DNA of 64,000 nucleotides from Limnoperna fortunei (lineage: Eukaryota > Mollusca > Bivalvia > Mytilida > Modiolidae), in contig OX104125.1 of NCBI GenBank assembly GCA_944474755.1, forward strand, positions 42,795,899 to 42,859,898. Reading direction: 5' to 3'. Shown one piece after another: positions 46,555 to 57,050 of the stretch; position 1 is the first letter of the stretch, and the number at the start of each line of letters is the position of its first letter. The position numbers and the translations under genes are program-made. The notes below the pieces were generated by a model. It was not told where the DNA came from. It did no database searches and worked only from the letters and a program-made list of their open reading frames with translations.

Positions 46555-46935
46555 ATCGATGGGGTGTCCAAAATAAGTTGGGAATAATACAGAGAGGGAT
46601 CCCGTTGCTCGACCCACAGAGATGCCTTGCGCGTCTCCAGGTGGCAGATATAGCTGTCATGGCATAATACGGTAAGCCTGACCAAAATAAAAAAAGAGTA
46701 ACGTGCTTAGAGGATGCCACGCTACTTGCATGATAGATCACTTTCAAGATTTCAAAACATCTAGGCGCATTGTAGCCGCTACAAAAGTCTTAATTATCCG
46801 TACCCCCCGCCCCCCCCCCCCCCCCGCAATGTTTTATACTTTTCATCAGCATATAAAAAAATTGTTTGTTAACGTGTTTTCGCCCTGAAAATACCTTAAA
46901 TACTGTTTGCTTGACGTTAAGCAAACAATAGACCA
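46555..46935 (+). repeat. Second SINE family, diverged copy
   Basis: Head (TTGCTCGACCCACAGAGATG), middle (GTAGCCGCTACAAAAG) and 3' end (TTGTTTGTTAACGTGTTTTC, TTGACGTTAAGCAAACAATA) match 24596-24978. A long C-run (46803-46826) interrupts it. Confidence 0.7.
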
Positions 46936-46969
46936 ACTATCCAAAGAAGCAGAAGTTCTGGTTTGTCTA

Positions 46970-47222
46970 GGGCCGAGTGGTCTTGGTGGTTAACCGTCTA
47001 CTGTCTGTTAACACCTAGTTTACATCACCTTTGTTAACACGTGGTTTTACAACACTTTGGGCAAGGTGCACTCGTCTCCAACATTAACTGACAAGGATTT
47101 GTAGATTTCTGTTGTATTGGTGGTACTCTTGCCGCCTTCTTCTCCTAATAAAACTGGACGCCGTGTTATATCTGAGAAATTACTGAAAGTGGCGTAATAA
47201 CTTAAAATAAACCAAACAAACT
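46970..47222 (+). repeat. Diverged tRNA-headed SINE
   Basis: GGGCCGAGTGGT head, AACTGACAAGGATTTG, a mutated core, AAAACTGGACGCCGTGTTAT, ATTACTGAAAGTGGCGTAAT and an AACCAAACAAAC tail. The copy is old. Confidence 0.75.
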
Positions 47223-47565
47223 AATCCACAACTAGACTGAAAATTAGAACAAAAGTGTAATGCCCTCCTTGACATCAACTTTCATGGATATATGCAAGAT
47301 ATATGATGTTTGCATTTTATGGAGTTTGATATTGAAGTAATGTGCAAGTTAATAGGAAATTAAATTATTTTAGACATAACGTATCCACTCTTGCACGCAT
47401 TTTTCTGAATCAGATATGAACAGTCGTATTAAAGAGTCCATAGGGAATAAGTTGTACCATTCTACATTCTGTAACTCGAAGCATCGATCTTGTCATTCCA
47501 ACTAGTATTTACTCTCATGAGAGATGAGGGCATACAGCCTTAATTGTCTGCGGATTGTGGATAGG
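47223..47565. other. Nothing recognised
   Basis: Short spacer between the SINE and the 37-bp array. No signal seen. Confidence 0.35.
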
Positions 47566-47567
47566 AA

Positions 47568-48003
47568 TTCTCTTTTTGTTTGCGTGTCCACGGATTGTGA
47601 TAGGTATTGACTTTTTTGCGTGTCCACGCATTGTGATAGGGATTGACGTTTTTTGGCGTGTCCACGGATTGTGATAGGGATTGACTTTTTTGGCGTGTCC
47701 ACGGATTGTGATAGGTATTGACTTTTTTGCGTGTCCAAGGATTGTGATAGGTATTGACTTTTTTGCGTGTCCGCGGATTGTGATAGGGATTGACTTTTTT
47801 GGCGTGTCCACGGATTGTTATAGGGATTGACTTTTTTGCGTGTCCACGGATTGTGATAGGGATTGACTTTTTTGCGTGTCCACGAACTGTGATAGGTATT
47901 GACATTTTTTGGCGTGTCAACGGATTGTGATAGGTATTTACTTTTTTGCGTGTCCACGGATTGCGATAGGGATTGACTTTTTTTGGCGTGTCCACGGATT
48001 GAG
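47568..48003. repeat. 37-bp minisatellite, about 11-12 copies
   Basis: Unit GCGTGTCCACGGATTGTGAT AGGGATTGACTTTTTTG, with 36-38 bp variants from the T-run. The minus strand is open in three frames, giving DTPKKSIPITIRGHA-, WTRKKVNPYHNP- and VDTQKSQYLSQS-type repeats. This follows from a repeat unit free of stops in those frames, and no start or flanking domain supports a protein. It ends about 410 bp before the cadherin-like gene's ATG. Confidence 0.92.
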
Positions 48004-48410
48004 GAGGAAAGAAGGATAAAATAAAGAGAGCTTATTTACAGACCATAGTTGATAATTTGTTTGAAAAATTTTACGCCGCTTTCACGATTAGGATATGTTT
48101 TGCAGATGTTGAATACATGTAGGTAAATTGCAGAAATTGCATGTGATGAATTCTCGGTGTCAGCCACTCTCGATATGTTTTTAATATTTTACTCTTTCGA
48201 AGTAAAACTTTCCCGCCCAATTGATGTCAGGCTGTTGACTAACTTTATTTAACAACAACTTATTGATATATTCGGATGATGTAGGACTTAAGTTTTTGTC
48301 AATCATACGTTGATAAGTTTCGGTTGGACAGCGATTATTGTCCAACACGGAATTAAGTTATATGAAGTTATGTAGTAATCGTTCGTGTATCACCTTACTG
48401 TAAGCTGAAA
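48004..48410 (+). promoter_or_regulatory. Upstream region of cadherin-like gene
   Basis: The 400 bp before the start codon have no TATA box or recognisable initiator. The call rests only on position. Confidence 0.25.
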
Positions 48411-48459
48411 ATGTTTGTAAAAAACATAATTATATTTTTGATTTTAATACAAACGAAAG
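48411..48459 (+). CDS. Cadherin-like secreted/membrane protein, exon 1 (signal peptide)
   Basis: ATG at 48411 followed by MFVKNIIIFLILIQTK, a short basic start and an Ile/Leu/Phe core typical of a signal peptide. The exon ends G|GTAAGC in phase 1. Together with nine further exons (51773, 55214, 57051, 58135, 59343, 60373, 60781, 61357, 62005) it makes one continuous frame of 1348 nt (at least 449 residues) with every junction in phase and all borders GT-AG. The protein continues past the last visible exon. It would be exported and probably mediate adhesion or recognition. Orthology to a named cadherin cannot be claimed. Confidence 0.72.
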
Positions 48460-48465
48460 GTAAGC

Positions 48466-48469
48466 AAAT

Positions 48470-48521
<52 letters not shown>

Positions 48522-48522
48522 A
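48466..48522. repeat. (TTTA)n microsatellite beside a splice donor
   Basis: About 13 perfect ATTT units beginning within about 10 nt of the exon 1 donor GTAAGC (48460). Confidence 0.9.
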
Positions 48523-49700
48523 TTAAAACGTCAACGTTTATATATTGTTGTTATTTTTTTTATTAATCTATATTGTTAAAAAAATATTTAGATGATTTAC
48601 ATATGTTGAACATTTTAGCAATATTATGTTAAATTTCTTACTATTTCTTGAGTTTTTTTTTCAATTTTTGAGTGAAATATTTATTTTTACTTATTTAAAG
48701 TCTGTTTTTTTCGTGTATGTCTGTTATAAATCTATGATAATTTTTGGTGTCAATTTTAAATAATAAATAAGACAAAAAAAAATATATAAAAAAACAACAA
48801 AAACATAACAAAAACGCACACAAAAAAACCACGAAATATGTAAACTGAACAAAGAATATGTGTTTTACTGACTGTTCTAGGTCAGCTTTTTTTGGCACGT
48901 GTGTCAGTACTTTTTCAATATAAACATTGAAACATGAAACAAATGGCAGATTTGATTTAAAAGGCTTACAATAAAATGCAAAGAAAGATTTTTTAAGTGG
49001 ATTCCGGTAAGTCGTGTCTCAGTAGAACGCCTTAACAATCTGGCGTTTGCGTTCACGAACGGCTATCAAAGATAAAGAACGGGGATTGTTTGATATTAAT
49101 AAGAAAACTCGAATTTTCAGCCGTTAATATATTGAATCTTACAATACTTAGATAAAATGCATCCATTTTTGTATTCTTTCGTTCATTTTGATATTCATTA
49201 AAATCCTCAAAAATTAAAATAGTAAAAACTTCCGGTATCTAAGACCAAATCAATAAACTATTCGATCAAATCAAAAGTAATTGGATTGCAAAGCTGGTGG
49301 CTTATAGAATGTTTCAATAAAAACGGATCTATTGTTTTTAAAATACCTTCAACGGACGCGCATTCTAATTCTTGTTTGTCAATATCTCTTAGGACGACGA
49401 AAATGTCGTTTTTAACATATACGGCAACACCCACTGAATCTGTCTAAACGATAGTATATTTACATTTAAATACGATATAGAATGATTAGCTGCTGCAGTA
49501 CATGGTTACAATTTTACATTTTATATACTTAAAGCTAGTGAGTAAACAGTCCTGACACTAGTCTAATGTAGGATTTGATATACGAATTTTCTATAGAATA
49601 TGACCGTTAACGCAATACACGTAACTGAGCCTTTTTTGGCTCCCAGTATTTACATACTGGTTTATGATCAACAAATAAACGTGTAATAAATAAAAAACAT
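48523..49700. other. Intron 1, left part
   Basis: AT-rich intron sequence of the cadherin-like gene. 49617-49675 recurs, diverged, at 49956-50010 on the other side of a SINE. Confidence 0.4.
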
Positions 49701-49704
49701 GTTT

Positions 49705-49957
49705 TGTTTTGAAAGATGTTTAAAGCCACTTTCAGCAATTTTTCAGCTATATCTTGCGCCCAGTTTTTATTTAGAGACTAAGCCAGAGTGCCGGGAGAAA
49801 ACCCCCGACCTTCGGTAGGAAAAATGGCAATCCTTGTCAGTGTTGAAATTGAGTACACCCTGCCTGCAATGAGACTCGAACACGCAACCTCAGTATTGAC
49901 AGACGTGATCAATTTTAGACGACCTACCTTAGCCAATCGGCCATAGAGGCCCCTACA
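49705..49957 (-). repeat. Full-length SINE, inverted
   Basis: Reverse complement of the whole SINE: AAAGCCACTTTCAGCAATTT, CCCAGTTTTTATT, GGGAGAAAACCCCCGACCTT, GAGACTCGAACACGCAACCT (B box), and CGGCCATAGAGGCCCC at the head end. Confidence 0.88.
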
Positions 49958-50054
49958 CATAACTGAGTCATTTTGGCCGCCAGTATTTATATATAAGATC
50001 AATAATGATACGAGACCACTTGCGTGCTGTTTATTGACTCTTTACTATCGGAAC

Positions 50055-50250
50055 GGGGGAGCCTCGGTGGCCGAGTGGTCAAGGTAGTTCGTCTACTATT
50101 GATCACGTGGTCAGTCAACACTGAGATTGCGGGTTCGATTCTCACTCTGGATACTCCGGTTTCCTCCCTCAATAAAAACTGGACGCCATGATGTAGCTGA
50201 AAAATTGCAGAAAGAGGCGTTAAACACCATCAAACAAACAAACAAACTGG
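50055..50250 (+). repeat. SINE with internal deletion
   Basis: Head GAGCCTCGGTGGCCGAGTGG and B box GGGTTCGATTC are intact. The text then jumps from TCTCACT to CTGGATACTCCGGTTTCC, losing about 90 bp. The core end and a (CAAA)n tail follow. Confidence 0.9.
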
Positions 50251-50717
50251 GATTATTATATGCGAGCGTAATTTTTTAGCAAATACCACGGTACAGAGGG
50301 TAATTTATTGCAGAATATTCCGGTGATGAACAAAATTTCCCTCCCAGCGGTAGAAATCAGGAAATATGCGAAAAATACACTGAGTGTTTACCAATTAAAA
50401 GCCAGCATTCTTATATGAGGTGTAATTATAATAAAAATATCTACGTAACATACATGTATAACAATGATGTGTAATTATATATAATTCATGTGCTGTGTTG
50501 TTTAGCACCATGACAACCAAAACGTTTATACACTCTTAAAAAACGTTTTATGACGTCGAGAATAATACAGTGGGTGTCAAATTGGAATTCATAGGAAAAT
50601 TTTGAGTCCTAAATGTTTTTGAAACAGCTTTTTATGTGTAAACTCTGCCATTAACTCAGTAACAGCATACTTTTCCTCGGACTTTATATAAATACATGTA
50701 TATACAATGCTAGATAT

Positions 50718-50880
50718 ATTTAAGGAATACTTCAAATTTCTGAACAGGTTATACGATATAATATGGTTTCGGTCTGTTTACGCCTAATAAAACGCCAAGC
50801 GGTTTATGAAAGGTGTAAACAGACCCAAACCATATTATATCGTATATAACCTGTTCAGAAATTAAAAATATTCCTTATAA
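50718..50880. repeat. Foldback element in intron 1
   Basis: The left arm 50721-50785 (AAGGAATA, AATTTCTGAACAGGTTATAC, GATATAATATGGTTT, GGTCTGTTTACGCC) pairs with the right arm 50810-50878 across about 25 bp, with few mismatches. A related ATATGGTATAATATGG fragment lies at 50992-51008. Confidence 0.85.
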
Positions 50881-51772
50881 TTTAATTAAAACTATCAATC
50901 TTGACTATTTTAACGATAAAAACAGCAATGACGTCATAGAACTATTTTGAATTTTAACGACGTAAGAATAGTGCATGCAACCAACGCAAGTTATATGGTA
51001 TAATATGGGTTTCTACATTTGAATTGGCCAATCAGATTTTAGCTTACAAAAGCAAATTAAATTATATTTGAATAAAAGATATATTAGTTTATATTGTTAT
51101 TTGTTCGTCCGAAATAATTCGAATTTGTATTTAGAGCATCCTCGTACTTAAACATTTAATCGGGAACACTACAAACTATTCTTCACGATAAACGCGATGA
51201 ATTCAACTTTACAATTGTCAACTTCCCATTCATTAATCCAGAAGCTTAAGCATTTACATTTCAAAATCTGCGATTTTTGAGATCGAACACTGCTGTTAAC
51301 TACTAAGATACTTAAACAGACGTTTGTTGTACATAGGTTTATATTGTTCCTTCTACAGTTCTATGGTCGTCTGATACGATAAGGCTGTCTATTTTTGGTT
51401 TTATTTCGTGTTGTATATGTTTGTCTGAATCAGATTTGGCTATTGACTTTCATATTTTATTATCACGCATAGGTATTTTCGATTCATTTTTCTTGACTGT
51501 TCAATAAGAGTATACGAATCTTCATTCGTTTTATACGTCTAGGATGTTTAATATTCTGTTCTAGTTCATGCTAGCGTCATCGTTAACTGTACAATGGTAA
51601 GTTCTTCAGGTCATGAGGTCAAGGTTAACAGCACAATGGTAAAGTTTTTCAGGTCATGAGGTCATGGCCAACGGTACAACGGTAAGTTGTTCAGGTCATG
51701 AGGTCATTATATCGAACTTTTTTTTGACGTTACGTTATTCTGTTTGAATATAATTCTTATTTTTGCATTTAG
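50881..51772. other. Intron 1, right part
   Basis: 50910-50997 is a dispersed repeat related to 15040-15130. 51580-51706 holds three copies of a 42-43 bp unit around TTCAGGTCATGAGGTCA. No exon. Confidence 0.5.
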
Positions 51773-51889
51773 AGTCACAAGCACAATGTGGCTGGTGGAG
51801 CACTTGTACAGTTACCTCTTGCACTAATAATCATGAAATTGGTGAAAATAACCCCTCTAGTAAGGATGACAACAGGGATTCACAGCAAG
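51773..51889 (+). CDS. Cadherin-like gene, exon 2 (Trp/Cys-rich segment)
   Basis: Acceptor TTTTGCATTTAG, donor CAAG|GTATTT, phase 1 to 1. Translated with the G from exon 1: ESQAQCGWWSTCTVTSCTNN then HEIGENNPSSKDDNRDSQQ. The C-x-W-W-x-x-C-x4-C pattern loosely recalls a thrombospondin-type WxxW-C start but is too short to be a full TSR. It is followed by a polar linker. Just 12 nt after its donor begins an inverted MITE (51902). Confidence 0.6.
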
Positions 51890-51901
51890 GTATTTAATTT
51901 T

Positions 51902-52179
51902 GAGGTATCCGGACCATAATTGACCACGTGATCATATTTGATGTCCCGGATGTCCATTGCTTTTCAATGAAGCAGACCTCGGTAATTTTCGGCAAACATC
52001 GGAAATACTATTTGAGTAACTAACTTTTTATATAAAAAATGTTAACATTGACTTATAGTAAAACAATATATTTAATTTGTATCATTAATTAGCAATATAG
52101 TGATTTAATTATTAAGCTATATTTCTTGGTCGAAAAATAAAATTAAAAGGTGACTTCAATTATGGTTCGGATACCTTAA
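51902..52179 (-). mobile_element. 'GGTATCCG' MITE, copy B, next to exon 2 donor
   Basis: Inverted copy starting GAGGTATCCGGACCATAATT and ending TTCGGATACCTTAA, with TTGACCACGTGATCATATTT and TTAGTTACTC-type landmarks in reverse order. Its left edge is 12 nt downstream of the exon 2 donor GT. Confidence 0.85.
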
Positions 52180-53750
52180 ATGGAATCAAACATCACAGTT
52201 ATTAAAATTATTTTGAATATTTAATCGTACTCAATAATATACAATCACTTACTTGGGTATGCGGTCGATATTATACAATTAATGACTTTGATATAGGTCG
52301 CTATCAGGATTTATCCGCCAGAAAAAAATGTAATTTTCACTGAGGCGTTAGGCGAGGCGAATATGAATTTTTGACACATCCTGATATCAAAAGTATATCA
52401 AAGTCAGTTATTATTTTTTACATCTTTAATCAGAACATATTTTGTAATTGTTGTAATGCTGGTTACCCTTAATTTTTTTTTAATACTGCATTTATATATT
52501 TTATTGCTGATAATCCTGAAATTCAAGTTTCATCACATTTCAAATATTGAGAAGAGTATAAATATTAAGTATAAGTATTCTTACATTTTTAAAAGTATAT
52601 TTCAAAATTACAAATGATCAAATTCAATGACCACAAAAACTTAAATTTATAGTTATATAGGAACAGTAATGAAAAACAGGCTGGAACTAGTCATAAACCA
52701 GGTCAATATTGGATTCCGCTTGACCACTGTGCAGCGGAATCGTGTAGCGGACAAAATTGCCATATTTTTTATGTAATTTTAGAACTATTGCGATTTATCG
52801 TGACCTGAAAGTTTTTCTTAGACCAATCAAAAACACGCAAAATTCTAGTTATGTAATAGTTGGATTTCTCAACCCTCAAAATGTATATCACCACATGATA
52901 GAGACCGCGAATCAAAGTCAGTATTTGTTACATAAATAAAACTGTATCGTGTCTTGCCTTTATTTGATATCACTGAGCGGTTGTAGCGTGTTGTCTGTTC
53001 GTTACCTGATTATACTCAGGATCCAAAGAGTTTATCATTTTATATTAACGTCCCGAGGTCAACGCTAATTCAACTGTTCAACTTAACAATTATGCTACAA
53101 AGTATAAAATACACTACACGAAACAAGAACCAAGGTGCTCCAGACGAGTCAGCAGTGCTCGCCTTCAATTAGACACCCATCGAGTTACTCTTTAGCTATC
53201 TGCTTTTGATCTATTTTACTATGTACATATTAACACAAGAGCTCCAATATCAATAGTCACTATATCAGATTTTTAAAACCATTATAATAATCCAGAAGAG
53301 ACAACATCATAACCCAGATTCCTACAACCTATGTCCTATATGACATCCCTTTATCTAATATATAAAATCGGGATACTTATCTAGTAACCCCATGCTCCTA
53401 GCCTACGACAAATAAGCGTAATGCTTATATACCGCCAATGGTATATGGTATAGAAACATCACAATTGTGACATGAACGGCCACTGATAGGTATCGAACCG
53501 CAATGCTTCTATACCTCATCCCCTATGACACAGAACCAAGCTTGTATTCAACCACGTTATTTGGAATGAAACTGTGCAAGTGGGTACAAATTAACTTTTT
53601 TATGCAATTTTAGTAGTGTTGCGATATAACATGACCCGAAGGGATTGTTTTTAGACACGTACAATTTTATTGATGTAATAAATTTACTTAATATATCAAA
53701 TTAAAATTTTCAGCTATTTTTTAACATCCCATTCCCTGAATTATTTTGTT
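52180..53750. other. Intron 2, left part
   Basis: Contains an imperfect foldback at 52280-52412 (AATGACTTTGATATA...CTATCAGGAT pairing with ATCCTGATATC...TATATCAAAGTCAGTTATT). 53145-53200 is a fragment of the retroelement 3' end seen at 44.06-44.13 kb (TTAGACACCCATCGAGTTAC). No exon. Confidence 0.5.
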
Positions 53751-53754
53751 ATTG

Positions 53755-53835
53755 TTAACATGTTTTCATTTTTAATATAGCTGAAATACTGCTAGGTGGA
53801 CGTTAAACAAATATTCAATTGATCAATCAATTACG
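53755..53835 (+). repeat. 3' fragment of second SINE family
   Basis: TAGCTGAAATACTGCTAGGT, GGACGTTAAACAAATATTCA and a CAATtga-type tail. Confidence 0.7.
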
Positions 53836-54069
53836 ATAATTAGGCGCGGCCGTAAAATATTTGTTTGCCATAACATTGAAATCCTTTATTATGAATATCG
53901 TTGGACTTTTCAACTCAGACTGCACATTTTAGCTGATCGTGAGCTGTCGTACCTTAAATTTGTAACCATAATGGTGTAGTTTATAACAGTTTTGATATTT
54001 TTCAATACGCATTGGTTTTTAAAATATGTTATTTGGATGTACAAATTGAGCGTTTCGCACAATTAATCT

Positions 54070-54345
54070 ATTGGGGGCCTCGGTGGCCGAGTGGTCAAGG
54101 TAGTTCGTCTACTATTGATCACGTGGTCTGTCAACACTGAGATTGCGGGTTCGATTCCCACTGCAGACAGGGTGTACTCGACTCCAATCTTAATTGACAA
54201 GGATTGCCAGTTTTCCTATATACCGCAGGTTGGGGGTTTTCTCCGGGTACTCCGGCTTCCTCCCCCAATAAAAACTGGACGCCATGATATAGCTGAAAAA
54301 TTGCTGAAATTGGTGTTAAACACCATCAAACAAACAAACAAACAA
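54070..54345 (+). repeat. Full-length tRNA-headed SINE (best copy)
   Basis: GGGGGCCTCGGTGGCCGAGT head, A box, B box GGGTTCGATTCCC, GTACTCGACTCCAATCTTAA, CTCCGGGTACTCCGGCTTCC, AAAACTGGACGCCATGATAT, and a (CAAA)n tail. It lies in intron 2. The tRNA-like head has a long insert between the A and B boxes, like Leu/Ser-type tRNAs. Confidence 0.93.
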
Positions 54346-55213
54346 TTAATCTATTGATTTCAGCCAACGTCACTTCTGGACTTGCGGGATACAAGATTTA
54401 TCTACAGTAACAGCAAAGCCTCTGATAAAGTTGATTATGATGTGCGAACTTATGTGTCACACAAATAAAAACATAATTCTTTAATTCTTCCCTATCCTTT
54501 CAATACCAGATACCTACTTTTATGAAAGGCAACTCTTCCAAATGGGAAGTAACTCTGTATTCCAAAAATTTAGAATATGCTAACAGTGTTGTGTAAATCC
54601 AACAAACAAAAATTTAATAAACCACTTACTTAACTAACCTTATCTTTCGAAATAGGAATTCAAGTTCTTTTTGTCAGTTTTCGAAGTTCATTTCACCTAA
54701 ACCGAAATTATAACAGTAAGACCTTTAAAAATTAAAAATAAAAGCACAGCATAATTACAATGAATCAGGAAAGGAGACGCAATTTCCGGAATATCCGACA
54801 TATTTGCTGCCGAACAATCTTATCTATAGTCAAACATATATGGTAAAACCTAGTTCAGTTAGAGGTCATAAAATAGGTCACTGCATCTCATTGCCAGATG
54901 TCTGGTTGTTTAAGTTTCCTTGAGATAGTACTTTGGATTCTTTTTCTTTTACCAAAAATATTTGCCATAATTTTAAAAAATGACCTGGGCCCAGCGCCAT
55001 AAAAAGTTTCTTTACTGGGAGCGTTTTTATTCTCAATTTCATCCAATCAAATCTTTTCTTTTCCCTTGTTGTCATGGTAGTTGAGTAAATTCCCATGCTG
55101 AGCAAAACATTTTTGCTCAAGTAGGTTTTATGGCGCTGGGATCTGTACATTGTAAATTAAATGTGTTTTTATCCCTTTTCGTTGCTTTTACACTGTTTTT
55201 AATTATTTATAAG

Positions 55214-55378
55214 GTGTGGCAGTTCTGATGCACCATAATGCATATAGGTATGCTTGCTGTGGCTTCATCTACAAATGGGAGTTCTATTCAGGTATATCTG
55301 GATCCTTTGATGCTCAAGTCTGGAGACAAGACACTGGCAATTCTTACGTTCTTGCTGGGTCAAACACACTACAAGCAA
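55214..55378 (+). CDS. Cadherin-like gene, exon 3 (CCGxxxxWEFY...QVWR domain)
   Basis: Acceptor TTTATAAG|GT, donor GCAA|GTAGTA, phase 1 to 1. The peptide reads GVAVLMHHNAYRYACCGFIY, KWEFYSGISGSFDAQVWRQD, TGNSYVLAGSNTLQA. This beta-strand-like module, with a Cys pair, WEFY and xxQVWR, continues in exon 4. I know similar modules from extracellular invertebrate proteins but cannot name the domain. Confidence 0.7.
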
Positions 55379-55891
55379 GTAGTAGGTATCGTACATGTGA
55401 TTTAATTATAAATCTAAATATTAACATTAGTTATGTCTTTCATCGATATCCGAGATTTCTATTGGTTCATACCGCAACTGATGACCTAGAATCATTCTTT
55501 GCATTTCTCAATGAAACCGGTAGCCATGAAGACCACGCGCTTCCTTGACCACGTCAACAGTAAAAAAACAATGCGGAATGATTTAAATGAACAAAAATAT
55601 ATTGTGCACGATTTAAATTAGGACACCGGCATTTGTTTAAATGAAATAAAATGTAAATATGAAAATTGAATGCATTATTCATTGAATGTGCTTCGGTCAA
55701 CGCTTTCATACGTAAATGAAACATAAAAAAATGCATTCAATTCTTAAATGTTGCAGCTACTAGAATTTTCAGAACTTAATAATCTATGCATAATTGTTGT
55801 TTGAATGTGTAGGAAAAGAAGGTTCATATGTTACAATATGAAGCCGCACACGTAAATCGTCGGGTCAAACAACCAATTTGTACATTTGTAC

Positions 55892-56142
55892 TTAAGGCAT
55901 CCGACCCAGAAGTTACCGTTTAATTTTACTTTTCCACCAAGAAATACAGCTTTATTAAATCAATGTATTGCTATTTAATTATACAAATTAAATATATTGC
56001 TTTACTTTGAGTTAATTTTCACAGTTTTGAGCAAAAACGTTAGTTACTCAAATAGTATTTCCGATGTTTGCCGAACATTACCGAGGTCAGCTCCATTGAA
56101 AAACAATAGACATCCGGGACACCAAATATGATCCCGTGGTAT
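55892..56142 (+). mobile_element. 'GGTATCCG' MITE, copy C, right end truncated
   Basis: Starts TTAAGGCATCCGACCCAGAA and keeps AAGAAATACAGCTTTATTAA and CCGATGTTTGCCGAACATTA. It stops after AAATATGATCCCGTGGT, without the terminal CGGATACCTTAA. Confidence 0.8.
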
Positions 56143-56344
56143 CAAACGTTCTGTTATAACGATTAACATTTAGCATAAAATGCTCAATATATTTACATAA
56201 TGACAATGGTTGTTTCATATAGTCTGGTAACACAACTAAAAATATAGATGCTACTGACAAAACAACCCCACAATACACATATGGTGATAAATTATGACCA
56301 GAAATAAATATAACTCCTATGTATAAGACACACAATAATTATGC

Positions 56345-56605
56345 ACGTGCGTAACCGAGTGGTCAAGGTAGTCAATCATCTACTGTTTATCACCTGTCTG
56401 TGAACACTAAGATTGCAGGTTCGAGTCTAACTGCTGAGAGGGTATTCTAGACTCCAATCTCAATTCACAAGGATTGCCAGTTTTACTAGTAAAGTCAGGG
56501 GTTTTCTCGGGGCACTCCGACTTCTTCCCGCAATAAATACTGGACTCCATGATAAATGGCTGAAATAAAGTAGCGTTATAAACAACAGTCAAACAAATAA
56601 TATGT
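56345..56605 (+). repeat. Diverged SINE
   Basis: GTAACCGAGTGGTCAAGGTA head, GCAGGTTCGAGTC B box, AATTCACAAGGATTGCCAGT, CTCGGGGCACTCCGACTTCT core, and CAGTCAAACAAATAA tail. Intron 3. Confidence 0.85.
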
Positions 56606-56689
56606 ATGGGCGTGTAGTCCATACGATAATAACGTTTATCGCTATTTTGCGGTATTCTCCTTTGATTTTTACGTGCGGTATTATCCCAT

Positions 56690-57039
56690 CTCACTCTACT
56701 AGCGTGAGGTGGGCCCCTCTCACCTCGCTATCAAGACGTCGTTAAATAAACACCGTGACGTTACAATGTTACAAAACAGCGATAAACAGATAATTTACAT
56801 TTTATTAAACTCGATGCATTTTCACGTCGTGTGGATTTAAAGATTATTTACGTTTTTTAAAACGAGATGCATTTTCTTGTCCCTATCACATCGAAGGGTA
56901 CTTAACGACGTCTTGACAGAGAGGTTGAGAGGGGCCCATCTCACGCTAGTTGAGTGAGCTGACATCCTTCGATGAGATAGGGACGAGAAAATGCATCTCG
57001 TTTCAAAAAACGTAAATAATCTTTAAATCCATACGACTG
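56690..57039. repeat. Two interleaved inverted repeats (a-b-a'-b') ending at the exon 4 acceptor
   Basis: Arm a is 56690-56745 and a' is 56902-56958 (CTAGCGTGAG, GGGCCCCTCTCA, AAGACGTCGTTAA in inverse copies). Arm b is 56825-56897 and b' is 56966-57039 (GGATTTAAAGATTATTTACG, AACGAGATGCATTTTCT, GTCCCTATC). The order a-b-a'-b' means the two stems cannot form simultaneously as simple nested hairpins. b' ends 12 nt before exon 4. Arm a itself contains a small hairpin (GAGGTG...CACCTC). Confidence 0.85.
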
Positions 57040-57050
57040 TTATCTTGTAG

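Noticed and set aside
47502..47995. Three long overlapping minus-strand frames encoding repetitive proteins
   Set aside because: They are by-products of a 37-bp tandem repeat lacking stops on that strand; no start context, domain or codon-phase bias singles out one frame.
54070..54160. tRNA gene candidates from A and B boxes (also 28950, 50060, 63780)
   Set aside because: Boxes belong to SINE heads followed by the SINE core and tail; no foldable mature tRNA with an intact acceptor stem was evident.
54362..54408. Extra exon of the cadherin-like gene (TTTCAG|CCAACGTCACTTCTGG)
   Set aside because: No GT donor before the in-frame stop, and exons 2 and 3 already join in phase without it.
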